Shown here: positions 1 to 11,625 of the stretch, piece after piece
Layout of the letters: each line of letters starts with the position of its first letter
Numbering within the stretch: position 1 is the first letter of the stretch
NCBI RefSeq assembly: GCF_028009165.1
Contig: NC_079241.1
Location: forward strand, 6,758,001 to 6,822,000
Origin: Akanthomyces muscarius
Lineage: Eukaryota > Ascomycota > Sordariomycetes > Hypocreales > Cordycipitaceae
Length of the DNA stretch: 64,000 bases
Direction of reading: 5' to 3'
Notes under the pieces: generated by a model
What the model was told of the DNA's origin: nothing
The model's input: the letters and a program-made list of their open reading frames with translations, nothing else
Database searches by the model: none
Position numbers and translations under genes: made by a program

Positions 1-3000
1 CGGCGATTGTTGTGGTGCGAGGTGTGGTAGAGAGAAGCGGAGAAGGCTAGACAGAGCCTCGGAACTGGGGTGCCAGGGCCATGCAGTTGACAATGACTGA
101 GAGATGGGCGAGCGAGAGAGTGCGGACGAGCAGGCCCGGAGCAGGACAAGGAGGAGGAGGTCGAGAACTTTGCTGGATCGGCGTCGCCTAGTGGGAAAGA
201 AAAACAGTTAGCCAGGCAGGCATTGGGTCCGGAGCAGGACGGTGGAGAGAGAGCGAAATAGGAAGGGAGTGCGCGCGGAGACCGTGGGCAATCCCCCAGG
301 TTTCCCCAAGTTTACTGACCATGACACTTTTTGCTTTGGTCTTGGGGTGACATTTTAGCTCTGTGATAGGCCGTTGGCCAAGGCAATGGAGCAGCCCAAG
401 CAGCCGAGCAGCGCAGCAACAAGACGGCCGGAGGTGGACTCGGTGTCGGTGGAGGCGAGTCCACAGTGGTGTGGATGGGGGTGTGAGTGTGTGTGGACAA
501 AGCTAGTGCGGTGGAGAAGACGCATTTAGCGTCGAGGACGGCAGAGTTGGGAAGTGTAAGCTGCTGCATGGGCAGTTGGGTGGCGTCGTGTAGCTGAGTA
601 GTCGTAGTGCAGCGGTGCGAGGAGACGAGATGCGCGGATGGAAGTGTGGGTGCAGATGCTGGTGATGTGGTGATGAAGGAGGGGAAACGAGTTGGTGGTG
701 TTGTTGGTGGTGGCCTTGGCTGGGCGCAGCGTTTGCATGATTTTACGACGGCAGCTGGCAGCTGGGAACTGAGGCAAGTTAGCTACCACTCTGACAGCTG
801 CCAGCCAGAGCTGCAAAACACAGAGGACACATGCTGGCCCGTCGCTCTACCAGCACATCAATATTTGCAAATTCCACCACAATGCTGCAATTTTGCTCAT
901 CGTATTGCCTTGCTATTGCAGCATCAATGCCCACTGCAGCTCTCTTTGCGGGCAATTGGCCGTGTTCCACCCGCTGCAGGCCCGGCCTTGCAGTAGTGCG
1001 CCAGAAGGTCGATTTCCACGCCCATCTCTCGACCACCTCGTACTTGCATGGCACTAACAACAATAAACCGAACCAGCCACCGCTACGCTGCCTCGGCATC
1101 TTGGAAAATCAATTGCCAAATGTGGTAATCATGGCGTTTTCTAGTCGGCTGTCGATGGCCAAAAATGCTCGTGAAATCTGCTTTGCCTTATATCGATTGC
1201 CTGTGACGCCCAGTCTTGGACGCCCGCCCACGGCTGCCCGCTTTCACTCTCTCTCCTCCCCCGGACGGTTCATGACCAAAGGCGGGGAAAGCAGGTGCCC
1301 AATGACAGCCTCCCCATTATTGGCTTTTATTTTTTATTTTTCATTGTCCCTGTATTATTTCGTCTTCTCAGCAGAGTTTTCCTCTGCATTTCAGCACACT
1401 CCGGGGCCGCAGCCCGTCATTCGCGCATCGTCCGCTTTGTGGAGAGCTGCCCAGCCCGCGCACGGTGATTCAGCACCACTAATAACGTATCCCACCATCC
1501 GCCCCTCTCATCTTACTGGGCCAGGGTTACGCATAACATTGGCTCCTGCCATTGCGAGTGGCGACCTATTACTGCAAATCGAATAATAACAGTACGATAT
1601 TGCCAGGGCAAGGTGCGGGATAAAAGTTTTCGTGGTGCGTGCTTGGTGCTTGATTTATCCAACACTCGCTAGTCATTGCAGCAAGTCTGTGCATCCAATA
1701 GAGAGAGTGGAAACATCGTGACGTTTTGTTTCTGCCGCGACAATCATAACAGCAGTAAACTAATACCATTCCAAATCCAAGGACATGGCAACTCGGCCAG
1801 CTGCCACGTTTTTTCTTCCTTTTCTTCTCAAATTTTAGAATTTCCATTGTGTTTTCCATCACACAGCTTGTTCCATTTCTAGTTTTTTCCATCTCATTAT
1901 TATGTCTCGCTTTTCTGTGGAGATTGGGATGCGCACCGGGTCGCAACCACGCTGCTTCCGGCCAGTCAAGAGTCAAGACAGACAGGCCCTCCTCTCATCT
2001 AGAAATTTCACTTACCAGTACTATCCCTCCCTCGCACGTCCCAACAGCGCGGGTGTCTGATTTGCGGCTCAAGCAAACTTTACTTCAGAACAGGAATGGA
2101 AGCGTCTGCGAAACAAAGGCGACCCTTTCAGCTGCCCTCGCTAGTCCATTGCCAGCCCGAAAGCCAGCTTCAGTCGTCGCCACAAGAGGCGACGCCACGC
2201 TCTCTTTGCCTGCTACTGGCGGCGGCGTCTCCGCCAAGATGGCTGCTAGCGGCATGCGCAGCAGGCGACTATTAAGCTAGTGATTTTTTGCTTTGCCCGG
2301 AAGTTACTGAGTACTCGGTAGAACGCTCCCAAACTCGCTGGTGCTGCTCGCTTACATCTGTAGGCTCTGTAGGCTCGATGGCCCTGGTAGATGAGCTGCC
2401 AGCCCTAGCAACGGCAAAGTCCGTCGAGCCAAAAACAGCTCTAGTGATTCGTCATTTTCCATACTGGCTTTGCAAGCCGCGCTACCCTTGAGGATGTGAA
2501 AAACGCATTGTGAAGCGCATCCATCAACAGTCAGGCCCAAGGCAGCTTGATCGCACATGAGCCGTCACTTGCTGCAGCACTGATTGTTGACCATCCTCTG
2601 TGCTGCATAAATGTGAAAATACTGCCCTCAATGAGGCTCCGCTGCAAATCGGCGTCCTTGCACAAATCCGGCAAGCCCGGTTTCTAGCATAACAAGCGGC
2701 TCAATGGCGCCAACTCTATTCTAGTCAGTTGCAGCTCGTCATCATGGTCTTGCGCGCAGAAACCCTAAGCAAATCTGTAAATTTTAATACGGGGGATTTT
2801 TAATCGAGTTATTAAGATTTACTGTTTCCGCGGAAAGCTGGGGAAACAGTGCTTGGCAGTTGTGGCAAGGTCCCGTGTCGTTGTTGAGGCGTTCTAGCCT
2901 TCAAGGCACGACCGGTGGCGGTTTATTCAAGCGCAAGCCACGAGCGGGCGGCCTGTCACAGACTAGCTGCAACTGGATAGACTGTAGACAGCCACCACCA

Positions 3001-5145
3001 ACAGCCTTGTCCAAGAGGCACGCCATACCAATGGGAGCTCGCCGTGCTCTCAGCCCAGCGCAAGTGGCTCGCTTGGGCATGACTCTTTTGGTGCCAGGTG
3101 CCTGTCCTTCGACTTCTCGTTAATTTTCCACAACCAGCAGCCTTGTTGCTCTCCCGCCAGCCAAAACAAGACCAACCGGCCACCGCAGGCACAGAGTTGA
3201 CCCGGCACGCCGCTTCAGTGGGCATTGTCTTTGACAGGCTGGGTGCTTGATTGGACAGCACCAGGGGCGAGTCCACAATGGGCTCGGCCTGTTCACTCTC
3301 CACTAACATGACACAGAGATGGAGAGAAACGAAAAAGCTGAGAAACATAAACAGAGAAACAAGTTGTTGTTAGACACTTGAGATGGAAACAGATGCCTGG
3401 ACCAACGGGGGCATAGTCAAAGTTGCGGGTGATTGGTCGTGTCTCGGAGATCGCTAGACGCGCGACCAGCAGCCAAAAGAGACAAAGACGCCGGCGGCCA
3501 GCCACACTGGGCTCGCGATGCCTGCCGGCCTAGGCCGATGGGCTTTCGCTTGTTTCTCTAGACACAAACTATTTATTAATACGAGCCGCACGTTGGGCAT
3601 CTTGCTTGGCCGCCAGAAGGCTTCGTCGCCGCTCCGCTTTTGGCGTTGACAATGACCATGCAGGTAATCCATAAATGTCATCGACGTCGTTCTCGCTTGC
3701 ATGACAGCTCTCTCTCTCTGGTTCTGTTCCTTTTTAGCGGCCAAGCTAGCTCTGGGGCTAGTGGTCCGGCGCTCGTACGAGAACCGCTTCTCTCTCTGTG
3801 CCTTGCCAGTGAGTAGATATTATGAGAGCTATGACTCGTTACGAGATCTGCATCCTGGTCGGGGCTCGGCCATGAGGAAAATGAGAGAGTCCACTGCGGC
3901 TCCGTTTTCATGCCCACCCCCAGCCTCACTGGGACTGGGACTGGCGGGGGCCATGAAATATTACCTTGCTGGTCGGGCACGCAACTGGCTGGTGATGATC
4001 CCAAGGTGCAAGGCCGTTTTTCTTCGCCGGCTCCCCCGCACGGAGAAGCACAGGCAAAATCAGACTCGACGCCAGCCGCGGCACTCCTCTTTACAGATGA
4101 TGACCATTGACCGCCCGCCAAGGTGACAACCTCGAGCCTGGTCCAGGCCCGCAAGATCCCCATTCGTCATCCTGCCTGATTGAATTTTGTCGCCGTGCGG
4201 GGTAAAGAAAGCTGGGCCTGGCAGTTGGTAGATCTTGCGATTTACTGCCAAGGTCGACGTCGTGCGTGCTGGGAGGTCGATTGTCGAGTCTGCTGCGTTT
4301 GGTAGACTGTTGGCTGGGTGGTTGATGGCGTACATCGTAATCTGCCATTCCATCATTGTTATCAGCAATCGCTCGACGTCATCATCTCCCTCGTGCTTCT
4401 CACCATCTTGCGCATAGTTGCCTATATTTAGGCAATGTAGACGAGCTTTTGGGCAGTCTCTCCGAAACCATTGAAGCGTCTGAGTGTCTTGCAGCCACAC
4501 GCCCCCTCCCCCAGCCGGCCCCGGTTCACCTGCAGGCTGCAGGACGGCTTGTGGAGGCTCCAGGCCTCGGCTGCCCCAGACTCGCTGCAAGGTTAAGCTG
4601 GGACGGGCGTCCGCCACAACTGTCATCCACTGAAAAGCGCTGTATTTTAATTTTCTCATGGACCAGATTGTGGTGCTCGGTGCCCACCCACACCTGCCCG
4701 GCCCCCCCGCCGCAAGCACTGCAGCGCTGCAACCGCACTGCATCCGCATAGCCCACGCCCCCCATAATAACCGTCCTCGCTTTGGTCGCGCATCTCGCCC
4801 TCGCTGCAGTTTTCAGTTCACTTCATCAGCTTGGCTGCGACCGCCAAGGCAATTTCTCTGCTTTTTACCTATACCTTTCCCTCGCGCTGTGAAGCCCTTG
4901 TATCCCCGGATTTGCGTTTTTCTCTCTCTCTCTTGGTGCTGTCCGCTCCCCGCACTGCAATTGAATCCACCACACAGCACCGCTGCGACTGGCAATACCT
5001 TAGGTACAGCTAGCGTCCGCTACACCACATCACCCCCCCTCCCCCAACTTGCTACCTTTCCACTCGCGATCCTCTCTCTGCGTTTGCATCACCTCAATTG
5101 TCCCTCCCCAGCCTGTTACTCTGCGGGAAACAACGTCGCTTCACC
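1..5145. other. Long gene-poor left flank
   Basis: I find no convincing gene here. Open frames are short, mutually overlapping and without family features. Positions 1-480 are purine-rich on this strand, so the complement is CT-rich, as in leaders and promoters of fungal genes; a leftward gene starting beyond the left edge is likely. Positions 4700-5145 are CT-rich on this strand and are probably the promoter and leader of the DUF3712-like gene. A nested palindrome lies at 2821-2850. Unspliced non-coding transcripts cannot be excluded. Confidence 0.5.
2821..2850. repeat. Inverted repeat with nested palindrome
   Basis: ACTGTTTCC at 2821-2829 is matched by its exact complement GGAAACAGT at 2842-2850, which could form a stem with a 12-nt loop. 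Inside the left part TTTCCGCGGAAA (2825-2836) is a perfect 12-bp palindrome centred on CCGCGG, a geometry compatible with a Zn2Cys6 dimer site. The symmetry is directly visible; any function is inference. Confidence 0.5.
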
Positions 5146-6680
5146 ATGGCGTCCGCGTTCAGGGAAGAGCATCACGACAGTGATGTCGATTCGTACCACG
5201 CCACCACTCACCAGGCCACCACCGCGCGTGTTACCGGCGGTAACGGCAACGGCCGCGGCAGCAACCAGCATGCTGGCCAGCAGCTAGACGGCGAGGATTT
5301 GCCTCCGCTCGAGAATGCGTCGACCGCCGACACAGACGACCACATCATCAACAAGAACAGCCCGCGCCGCGAGCTCACTCGAGAAAAGGTCGCCGGCGCC
5401 GCGAGAAAAGGAAGAGACTGGAGTACTGCGCATATCAAGCACAAGTGGAAGTGGTATCTCTTGGGAACCATCATCTTCCTTGCCATTCTGCTGCCCATTG
5501 TGTAAGTAGCCCATAGCCTCTGTGCACACTTGAATGAATGGCACGCTAACTTGTGAACAGCTTCAAGGTCGCGCTGCCTGCCATTGTCCAACTCATTGTG
5601 AACCAGCAGACACTTCCCGTCCGGAGTGGTTCACTGGACGTCGTTGGGCCCGAGACACTCAAGATCACCCTTGACAGCTCTTTCCGCATCCCCCCGGGTC
5701 TCAAGGCTAAGACCAACGAGTTTGTCCTGCAACTCTACGACAAGAGCGCGCCCGAGTTTGACCCTTTCCTGTCCGTTGAAGTGCCCCCTCTGAAGCTCGA
5801 CGGCGGCAACACCAATTTTAGCATCACAGACCAGGTCCAGCCCATCACCAACGTGGCGTCCGTGACGTCTTGGTTCAGCGGTTTCTACGATGCACCGGGT
5901 GAATACGACCTCAGCGTCCGTGGTACCAAGGCCGTCATTTCTCTCGGCGCCCTCAAATCGGAGCCTCGCCTGGACAAGACCATCAAGCTGCAGGGTCTGA
6001 ACAAGCTTCAAGGACTCGAAATTCGCAAGATGGAATTTCTCTTCCCGACCCAGAATGGCGTCAACGTCAAGGGCGATCTCATGCTTCCCAATGTCAGCCC
6101 GCTCGCGCTGTCCTTTGGAGATATTACACTGGATGTGACGTCGGGCGACCTCAAGGTTGGCACCTTTAGCTTGGCCGGCATCAAGATCCTGCCGGGTAAC
6201 CACACACAGTCGTTTGAGGGATTCATCGACCTCAATACCATTGTCGGTAACCTGAGCTCGTTCCTCGGCAGCCAGTCCCTGCCCCTCGGCGAGGGTGTCG
6301 TGCAGCTTAACGCCACGGCCAGCAAGATTGTGGTCGGCGACGAGCACATTACGTTCCTAGAGGAGATTCTGAGCAAGCGTCCGCTGACCGTCAACGTTTC
6401 CGTCGTCACCCTGCTGAGCGACATTCTCAGCGGCCTGCTCAAGGGCGGCGGCGCCATTACCGGCGACGGCCCCAACAACGGTACCGACTTCATCAACATC
6501 ATCTCCAACGTTTTTGCCAACCAGACGCTCCTCGGCGGCATTGCCGGCCATTGGACCAAGCAAAAGGCGCGCAGCATCGACTCTGGCTCTGGCCTGGAAT
6601 CGCGCTCCCTGCTAGGTGACAACGCAATGTGGAACATGGTCAAGCTTGGACTCAAGCTCAAGGCCATGCAGAAGAAGTAA
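5146..6680 (+). CDS. DUF3712-like single-pass membrane protein
   Basis: There are two exons, 5146-5501 and 5561-6680, with a GTAAGT donor, a GCTAAC branch site and an AACAG acceptor; joining gives about 491 residues. The start is the ATG in a CACCATGGC context. Residues 1-105 are polar and probably cytosolic. A basic stretch ending KHKWKW leads into one membrane segment at about 107-130, interrupted by the intron. The rest is a long beta-rich region with several N-x-S/T sites, resembling fungal DUF3712 proteins. Such proteins are type II membrane proteins, probably in the vacuolar or endomembrane system, with the large domain in the lumen. The biochemical role is not known to me. It ends in a short basic tail. 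The gene stands alone between two long intergenic stretches, so context gives no further clue. Confidence 0.85.
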
Positions 6681-7073
6681 TCGTCTGGCCCGCATCTCAT
6701 GACGCAGGGTTTGCCAACTACTGATTTTGTTAATTTGTGATTTATTTATTTCCCATTTACTTTTTCTGCATGAGAGGGCCTCTATTGTTTATTATGCGTC
6801 GAATGGCCATGGAAGATATCAATATAGTTAGAATATCTTAATGATGATGAATTTACGCATCTTTGCAAATCCGAATCTGCTCTCCCTTGCGTGCGCCATG
6901 TCTCGGTTCACTAGTCAGTTCGCCTATATCATGTCTTGCCATGTTTATTATTGGCCGACTGTCGGCCATGAACCTAGTAGGAGTGCCCGCTTACAGTCTT
7001 AGACAGCCATTACACTGACAGCCATGGGCCCATGGCTCATCGTGTGCCAGGGTTGACTGCCTCTCTCTGGCAG

Positions 7074-7077
<4 letters not shown>

Positions 7078-7106
<29 letters not shown>
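7078..7106. repeat. (CA)n microsatellite
   Basis: About 14.5 uninterrupted CA units. It is a simple sequence repeat in intergenic DNA about 400 bases past the DUF3712-like gene, and probably polymorphic between strains. Confidence 0.95.
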
Positions 7107-7940
7107 CAGTCCATCCCATTTTTCGCACAACCACATGTTTTTCTGCATGTAACCCCAGCGAATCGGTCCATGTGAAGCCGAGCCGCGTTGCAGCACCCAC
7201 ACCCCCTCCACCACCCACCACCAACCTGCGCAAGCCTCGCAGAGCTAACGAAGCACACTACCACGCCCGCTAACAAAGCCCATCAAGCCAGCAAGCCTAA
7301 CTAGCAGTGCCGAACCGTTGCCTGTGGACAACGCAGGGAGGGTTTTCTTTTGCGCTAATAGCCAGGGCTCACTGACGTCAATCTCAATCTTCCGCGGCGG
7401 GCGGTCTCGTACAGCCAAAATTAAACGGTCGCTGGTTTAGAACTGAGCACAGGAAGCAGAGTCCATTCTCACGATCCTGGTCCGAACGCGGAAATTACAG
7501 TGCGTTATCTTTTGGCCTTGCGCATGAGTATTGCATGTCAACGGGTCTGCAGCGGAGTTGCCATCGCCCTATTTTCCCCTCACGAGAAGAAGAAAAAATT
7601 CATCGCAGATGCAGCTAGCTAGCTGTTGGGCTGCATTGGAAGAGGGGGGGAGTGTGCATGAAGGAAAGAAAGCCCTTGTCTAGCCACGTTAGCTAGCTGG
7701 TCTGTTGCCAGCTATTTGGAAAGATCGGCCGCTTCTGGGTTCCCTCTTGAGGAAGTGTTGCCGTTCCCTGTCAACCGTCCCGCATGGGCATATTGCCAAT
7801 TCGCGTTAATACGACCCAAATCACGGCGCGCCGGCTCACAGATCTGCACAAACATGACGCCTTGATAATAATGGAAGAAGATAACTATGTCGCAGTAGTG
7901 CGTCTTTTTAACACATCGTCTTTTTAGTAAGATCCGCGCC

Positions 7941-7954
7941 TACTGGTACCAGTA
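7941..7954. repeat. Perfect 14-bp palindrome
   Basis: TACTGGTACCAGTA reads the same on both strands. It lies in gene-poor DNA about 100 bp from a second 14-bp palindrome. It could be a dimeric transcription-factor site; this is inference from symmetry only. Confidence 0.5.
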
Positions 7955-8048
7955 AAACTAAAGAAAATGGCGGTAACGAGCAAATCTGGATGTACCACCG
8001 AACGCCCCTAACAATAGAGCGGGCAACCCGGCCACCACCGGCGCAAAA

Positions 8049-8062
8049 GCTAGCATGCTAGC
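8049..8062. repeat. Perfect 14-bp palindrome
   Basis: GCTAGCATGCTAGC is self-complementary. Related GCTAGC/AGCTAGCT motifs occur at about 7612-7624 and 7689-7698, giving a local cluster of symmetric elements. No function is evident. Confidence 0.5.
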
Positions 8063-8394
8063 TAGAGCTTGTTTGGGTAGAATTGCCCGTAGCGGATGAC
8101 TACTCAGTAGGTGGATGTCCAGCGCATTGGATGATCAATATCTTCGACAAGCTGTCGACGAGGAGAGAAAGCAAGGAAACGAGAGGCTGGCGTCGTGATT
8201 GTCGTGATTCTATATTAGATTCCTCGGCTGCCCACATCCAGGTCTTTTTTTTTGCATGTGGAATTCCGCACTCTACCTACAAGCCCATGTTTACTTCACT
8301 TTTCCTTGCTCTCTTGTCTGCATAATAATGCAGCGATGTGCAGTTGCGAACCCCCGCGCGCAGCCTGATTTCTTCTTCTTTATGGGAATTGCGC

Positions 8395-8494
8395 CTTATC
8401 CCCCAGTTTCCTTCTTATCCCCCAGGTCCTGTCATTCTTATCCCCCAGCTTCGCGACCGGGGTTTGGTTCTGATCCTGCAGCCGGCACCTTATC
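8395..8494. promoter_or_regulatory. Clustered GATA-type sites
   Basis: CTTATCCCCCAG occurs exactly three times, at 8395-8406, 8414-8425 and 8437-8448; a further CTTATC is at 8489-8494. The complement of each contains GATAAG, the core bound by fungal GATA factors (AreA/Nit2 or SreA types). The shared CCCCCAG flank makes chance less likely. No clear target gene is adjacent: the nearest coding sequences are 1.7 kb to the left and 2.3 kb to the right. Confidence 0.45.
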
Positions 8495-9192
8495 GCAGCC
8501 AATAGCCAAACACCAATATCATCGTTCCGACTTCTTCCTTTACCTAGGTGCCCAGCCCCCCCCCCATGGGGCCCCGCGGGGTAAATTTCAATTATAAACC
8601 TGACGAGAGAATTTGCGCTTTTTGCGGGGCGAAGCAATAATGAAGAGCCTCAATTGTCCATGTCAGCCGACACACCTTGGTGGCTCTTGCGCTTTTGGGC
8701 AAGCCGGGAGCTCCTTGAGCCTCAAAAACTGGGTAAAAAACGGCGGATATAGAGATGCATAGATGCGCCGCTTCTCCGGTCCTGCCTTACGATGCCTTGT
8801 GTGGCGTCTTTTTTCCTCTTCGGACTGACGAATTAGGCATCCGACTGCGCTGCTACGTGCACCACACCCACCACGTAGGCTTTTCTCACTGCAGACCTGT
8901 TGTGTCAATTTACAATGAGTTCGACATCGTCTCGTGAAGACCGGTGCATTGACATCTTTCTACGACATTGCTGGCTGTCGTCACTGTGCAGCATCCGTAG
9001 TAGATTGATTAAACGGGGCGTCGCCCATCACCAACAGGCTCCCTCGTGGCGCGCCATCGTATCGTCGCAATTGCGACGCCTCGTTTGGACGGGCTGCCCA
9101 CCTCTCCCCCTCACGGGCGTCTCCTCATTAATATTAGTATTACGCCTGCCTCGGTCAGCCGTGTGGTGCGAGGTGCCGGGTCCCTAGCCCTG

Positions 9193-9224
9193 TCAAGCCA
9201 TCAAGCCATCAAGCCATCAAGCCA
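9193..9224. repeat. Four tandem copies of TCAAGCCA
   Basis: The 8-bp unit is repeated four times without mismatch, just before a small ATG at 9248. It is a simple tandem repeat likely to vary by replication slippage. Confidence 0.9.
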
Positions 9225-10851
9225 CAACCACACCCCCCTTCATCACGATGCTCGAGTGGTACAGAGACCCAGAGAAGGAGGCTCTGCTCTGCATCGCCTA
9301 TATGTCTCCGGCTATATGTCAGTTATTTGGAGTAAGTCCTGGCCGTCCAGCATCCTGGCAATGCGCCGTGTACTTGGTGAATGACGTACCAGAGGCGAGA
9401 TTTACCACCTTTGCCAAATAATGTAAATCAACTTCCCCAGGTTGAAAGACAACTTGCTAGATGATTGCGCGGATAAGCGAGACCCGTTTTCCCCAGGAAT
9501 CATAAACACAACTTTGACCTATCGCCACGTAGGCAATATCGTGCCTGTGTCCGCCTTCCCCATGTTTTCTATTTTGCCTTTACCCACCACCACCACCACC
9601 GCAAGTCGCCATCTTGGCTCCCCCGCAACCAATGCACAATGTGCGGTGTATTGTACGGGCGGCGACGATGACACTCTGCTGATCCCCGCGTGGCCAAGAG
9701 GGTTTATTGTGGACAAGGTTCGTACGTGCAGAGGTAGGTTCGGAAGACTGGAAAGAGGGGAAGCTCCCACACTCGCCCAAGAGGCCGAGGCTCTTTTGTG
9801 GGTTCTCGTCGTCCTTCCCCGCGCAAGCCGTTCGCGTCTGTGCGAAAAGAGCTGAGCTTTCGCCTCCCCCGCTCTTCATTTTAACGTATCCAATGGGAGC
9901 GAGTAATTTGTACCCAGCTGCGCCAATGTTTATTTGGGCAAAAAAACAAGAGTCATTTTGCGGTGGCGAAAGGCGGGGAAGTTGGATGGGGGGGGGGGGT
10001 GCAACGAACAGTGCGTCCCTGCGTAGGTTTACGCTTGCACTGCCGGGTATCAGGTCAGCGCAATTTTATGAAGAAAATTTTCATGAGTCGTTCGACAAAT
10101 GATCTAGAGTCATGCTTGGCATTCGAATTCGGGTTGTGGCGGTTTTGTAGAGTAAATTGGTGACAAAGTCGTCGAGGGCTCATTTACACCCGTAGACAGG
10201 GCCAGAATGAAATTGCTCCGAGTCGCCGCTCAACCCGACATGCTTTATGCCAAGAGTGAAATTGTGAAGAATAAGCTGAATAAATGCTATGCTGTCTTTC
10301 CGTCGCTTGCAAACTCAATTTGGTCATTCGTAGTTTCCGTTGCGTGGAGCTATGTAAGCGATGCTACCATGCCATGGGTGAAGAGCTATCGTATTCCATT
10401 GTTCAGCGTATCCGCAGAGCCGCAAACATGGTCTCGGTCGCGGGAATTCAAAAAATGAATGGTGCTGCTCACTATCAGTGACAATAAGTTGTACTGGTAT
10501 CTCCCGTCGGCGTAGTTCTCAACGCGGCATGTAGAGCTCTTCCTCAAATATTCACATAGACGGCAACAACTTGAAAAGCAATGTATCGTTTTGCGTCCCC
10601 GTACTTACAGGACATTACAGTGATACCAGCCGTCACTTCTCAAGCATGAATAATTATACAATAACGCGCGGCGACCGCGCAATTGCAGAGTGACTACGTA
10701 CACACCATCAACTGCTCGCCGCCAGCGGTCGCAGCGGCAGAATTCCTGAGCGCATGATAACAAAAACAAGGATTTTTTTAACTTTTCACTGTTCTTTCCT
10801 CCTCCCACCAGCTGCGGTATTTCTTCGCCAGTCGCCACGCATCCCGTATGA

Positions 10852-11625
10852 TTACATCTCGTATGCAATTGCCACCACCCAGCTTGGCCAATCGTCTTTG
10901 GCTTTCCCTATCTTGACTGATGATTGCTTTCGTGCATTTCCGCTACACACAAAAAGATCTAGATAAACATTTTTTAGTTTCCTTCTCCTCATCGGCGCAT
11001 CTGGCATAAAAATAAGGCGTAGATGCGGAGAACGTGCATAATTTGGAGAACAAAAAGAGCAGCAATCGAGCGGGAGGCCGTCCTGAAACCGACGGATCAC
11101 TGCCCCAACGGGTAGCTGCTCAGCTACATTGTGAAGTTTTTTCACTATGACGTCTTTGGTGTAAACAATGAGCTCTGCGCCTTTTCTAAAGCTGAAGCGA
11201 AGCAGGAAACCCGCGTCACAAGCTGGGCAAAAATACACATGCAAAGGCCAGCTCTTGCTGTCTCTACCTGCGGAAACAACCAATTGATCACTATGTCGCC
11301 TAATTATTCGAACTGTCTTGTTCTCTACCAAGTTATTTATGGTGTATTAAGTTTTTTCATAGTTGATACTTGGCTCATTCCATCGCGTCGTAAAAAGCTT
11401 GCCAGCTGTCAGCATTAGCCAACCGTACATTTCATACAACTTTGGCGAACTTCCCTCCAAGATTCCAGGGGAGAACCTACGAGCCGGGTTCTCTATTTCA
11501 TATGGAAGTCTTTGTTGAGAACCGATCTTTTCCTTTTGTGCGCTGCACACTTTAAAGGGGACTTAACAATGGCAAATCTTGCACCATGATTCGGGCAATG
11601 CCATGCACCAACCACACTCAGCCAT
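10852..11625 (-). pseudogene. Cysteine-rich gene with in-frame stop
   Basis: The minus strand keeps one reading frame over two exons, 11625-11370 and 11312-10852. The proposed 57-nt intron has GTATCA and GACAG ends. The joined length is exactly 239 codons. The product would carry four CxxC-type pairs: CGWC and CKIC near the start, CPAC about a third of the way along, and CSFC in the second half. This suggests a multi-zinc protein; I do not recognise the family. Codon 21 is TAA (11565-11563), directly after CKICHC. A glutamine codon CAA changed by one C-to-T step would give it. There is no room for an intron around it. An upstream in-frame ATG exists eight codons earlier. The gene therefore looks recently inactivated. 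Alternatives are a sequencing error, or a shorter protein from a downstream start that loses the first cysteine pairs. Confidence 0.5.

Larger units (their letters stand above)
6681..10851. other. 4.2-kb gene-poor stretch
   Basis: No gene of convincing length. It contains a CA microsatellite, two perfect 14-bp palindromes (7941-7954 and 8049-8062), several GCTAGC-type motifs between about 7610 and 8070, three copies of CTTATCCCCCAG, and an 8-bp repeat in four copies (9193-9224). A possible tiny two-exon frame (9248-9331 joined to 9393-9464, 51 residues) has a good GTAAGT donor but no family support. An 83-codon frame at 10207 also lacks support. Confidence 0.5.

Noticed and set aside
10207..10458. 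83-codon frame starting at a real ATG
   Set aside because: No recognisable domain, overlapped by another frame, no leader features; too weak to call.
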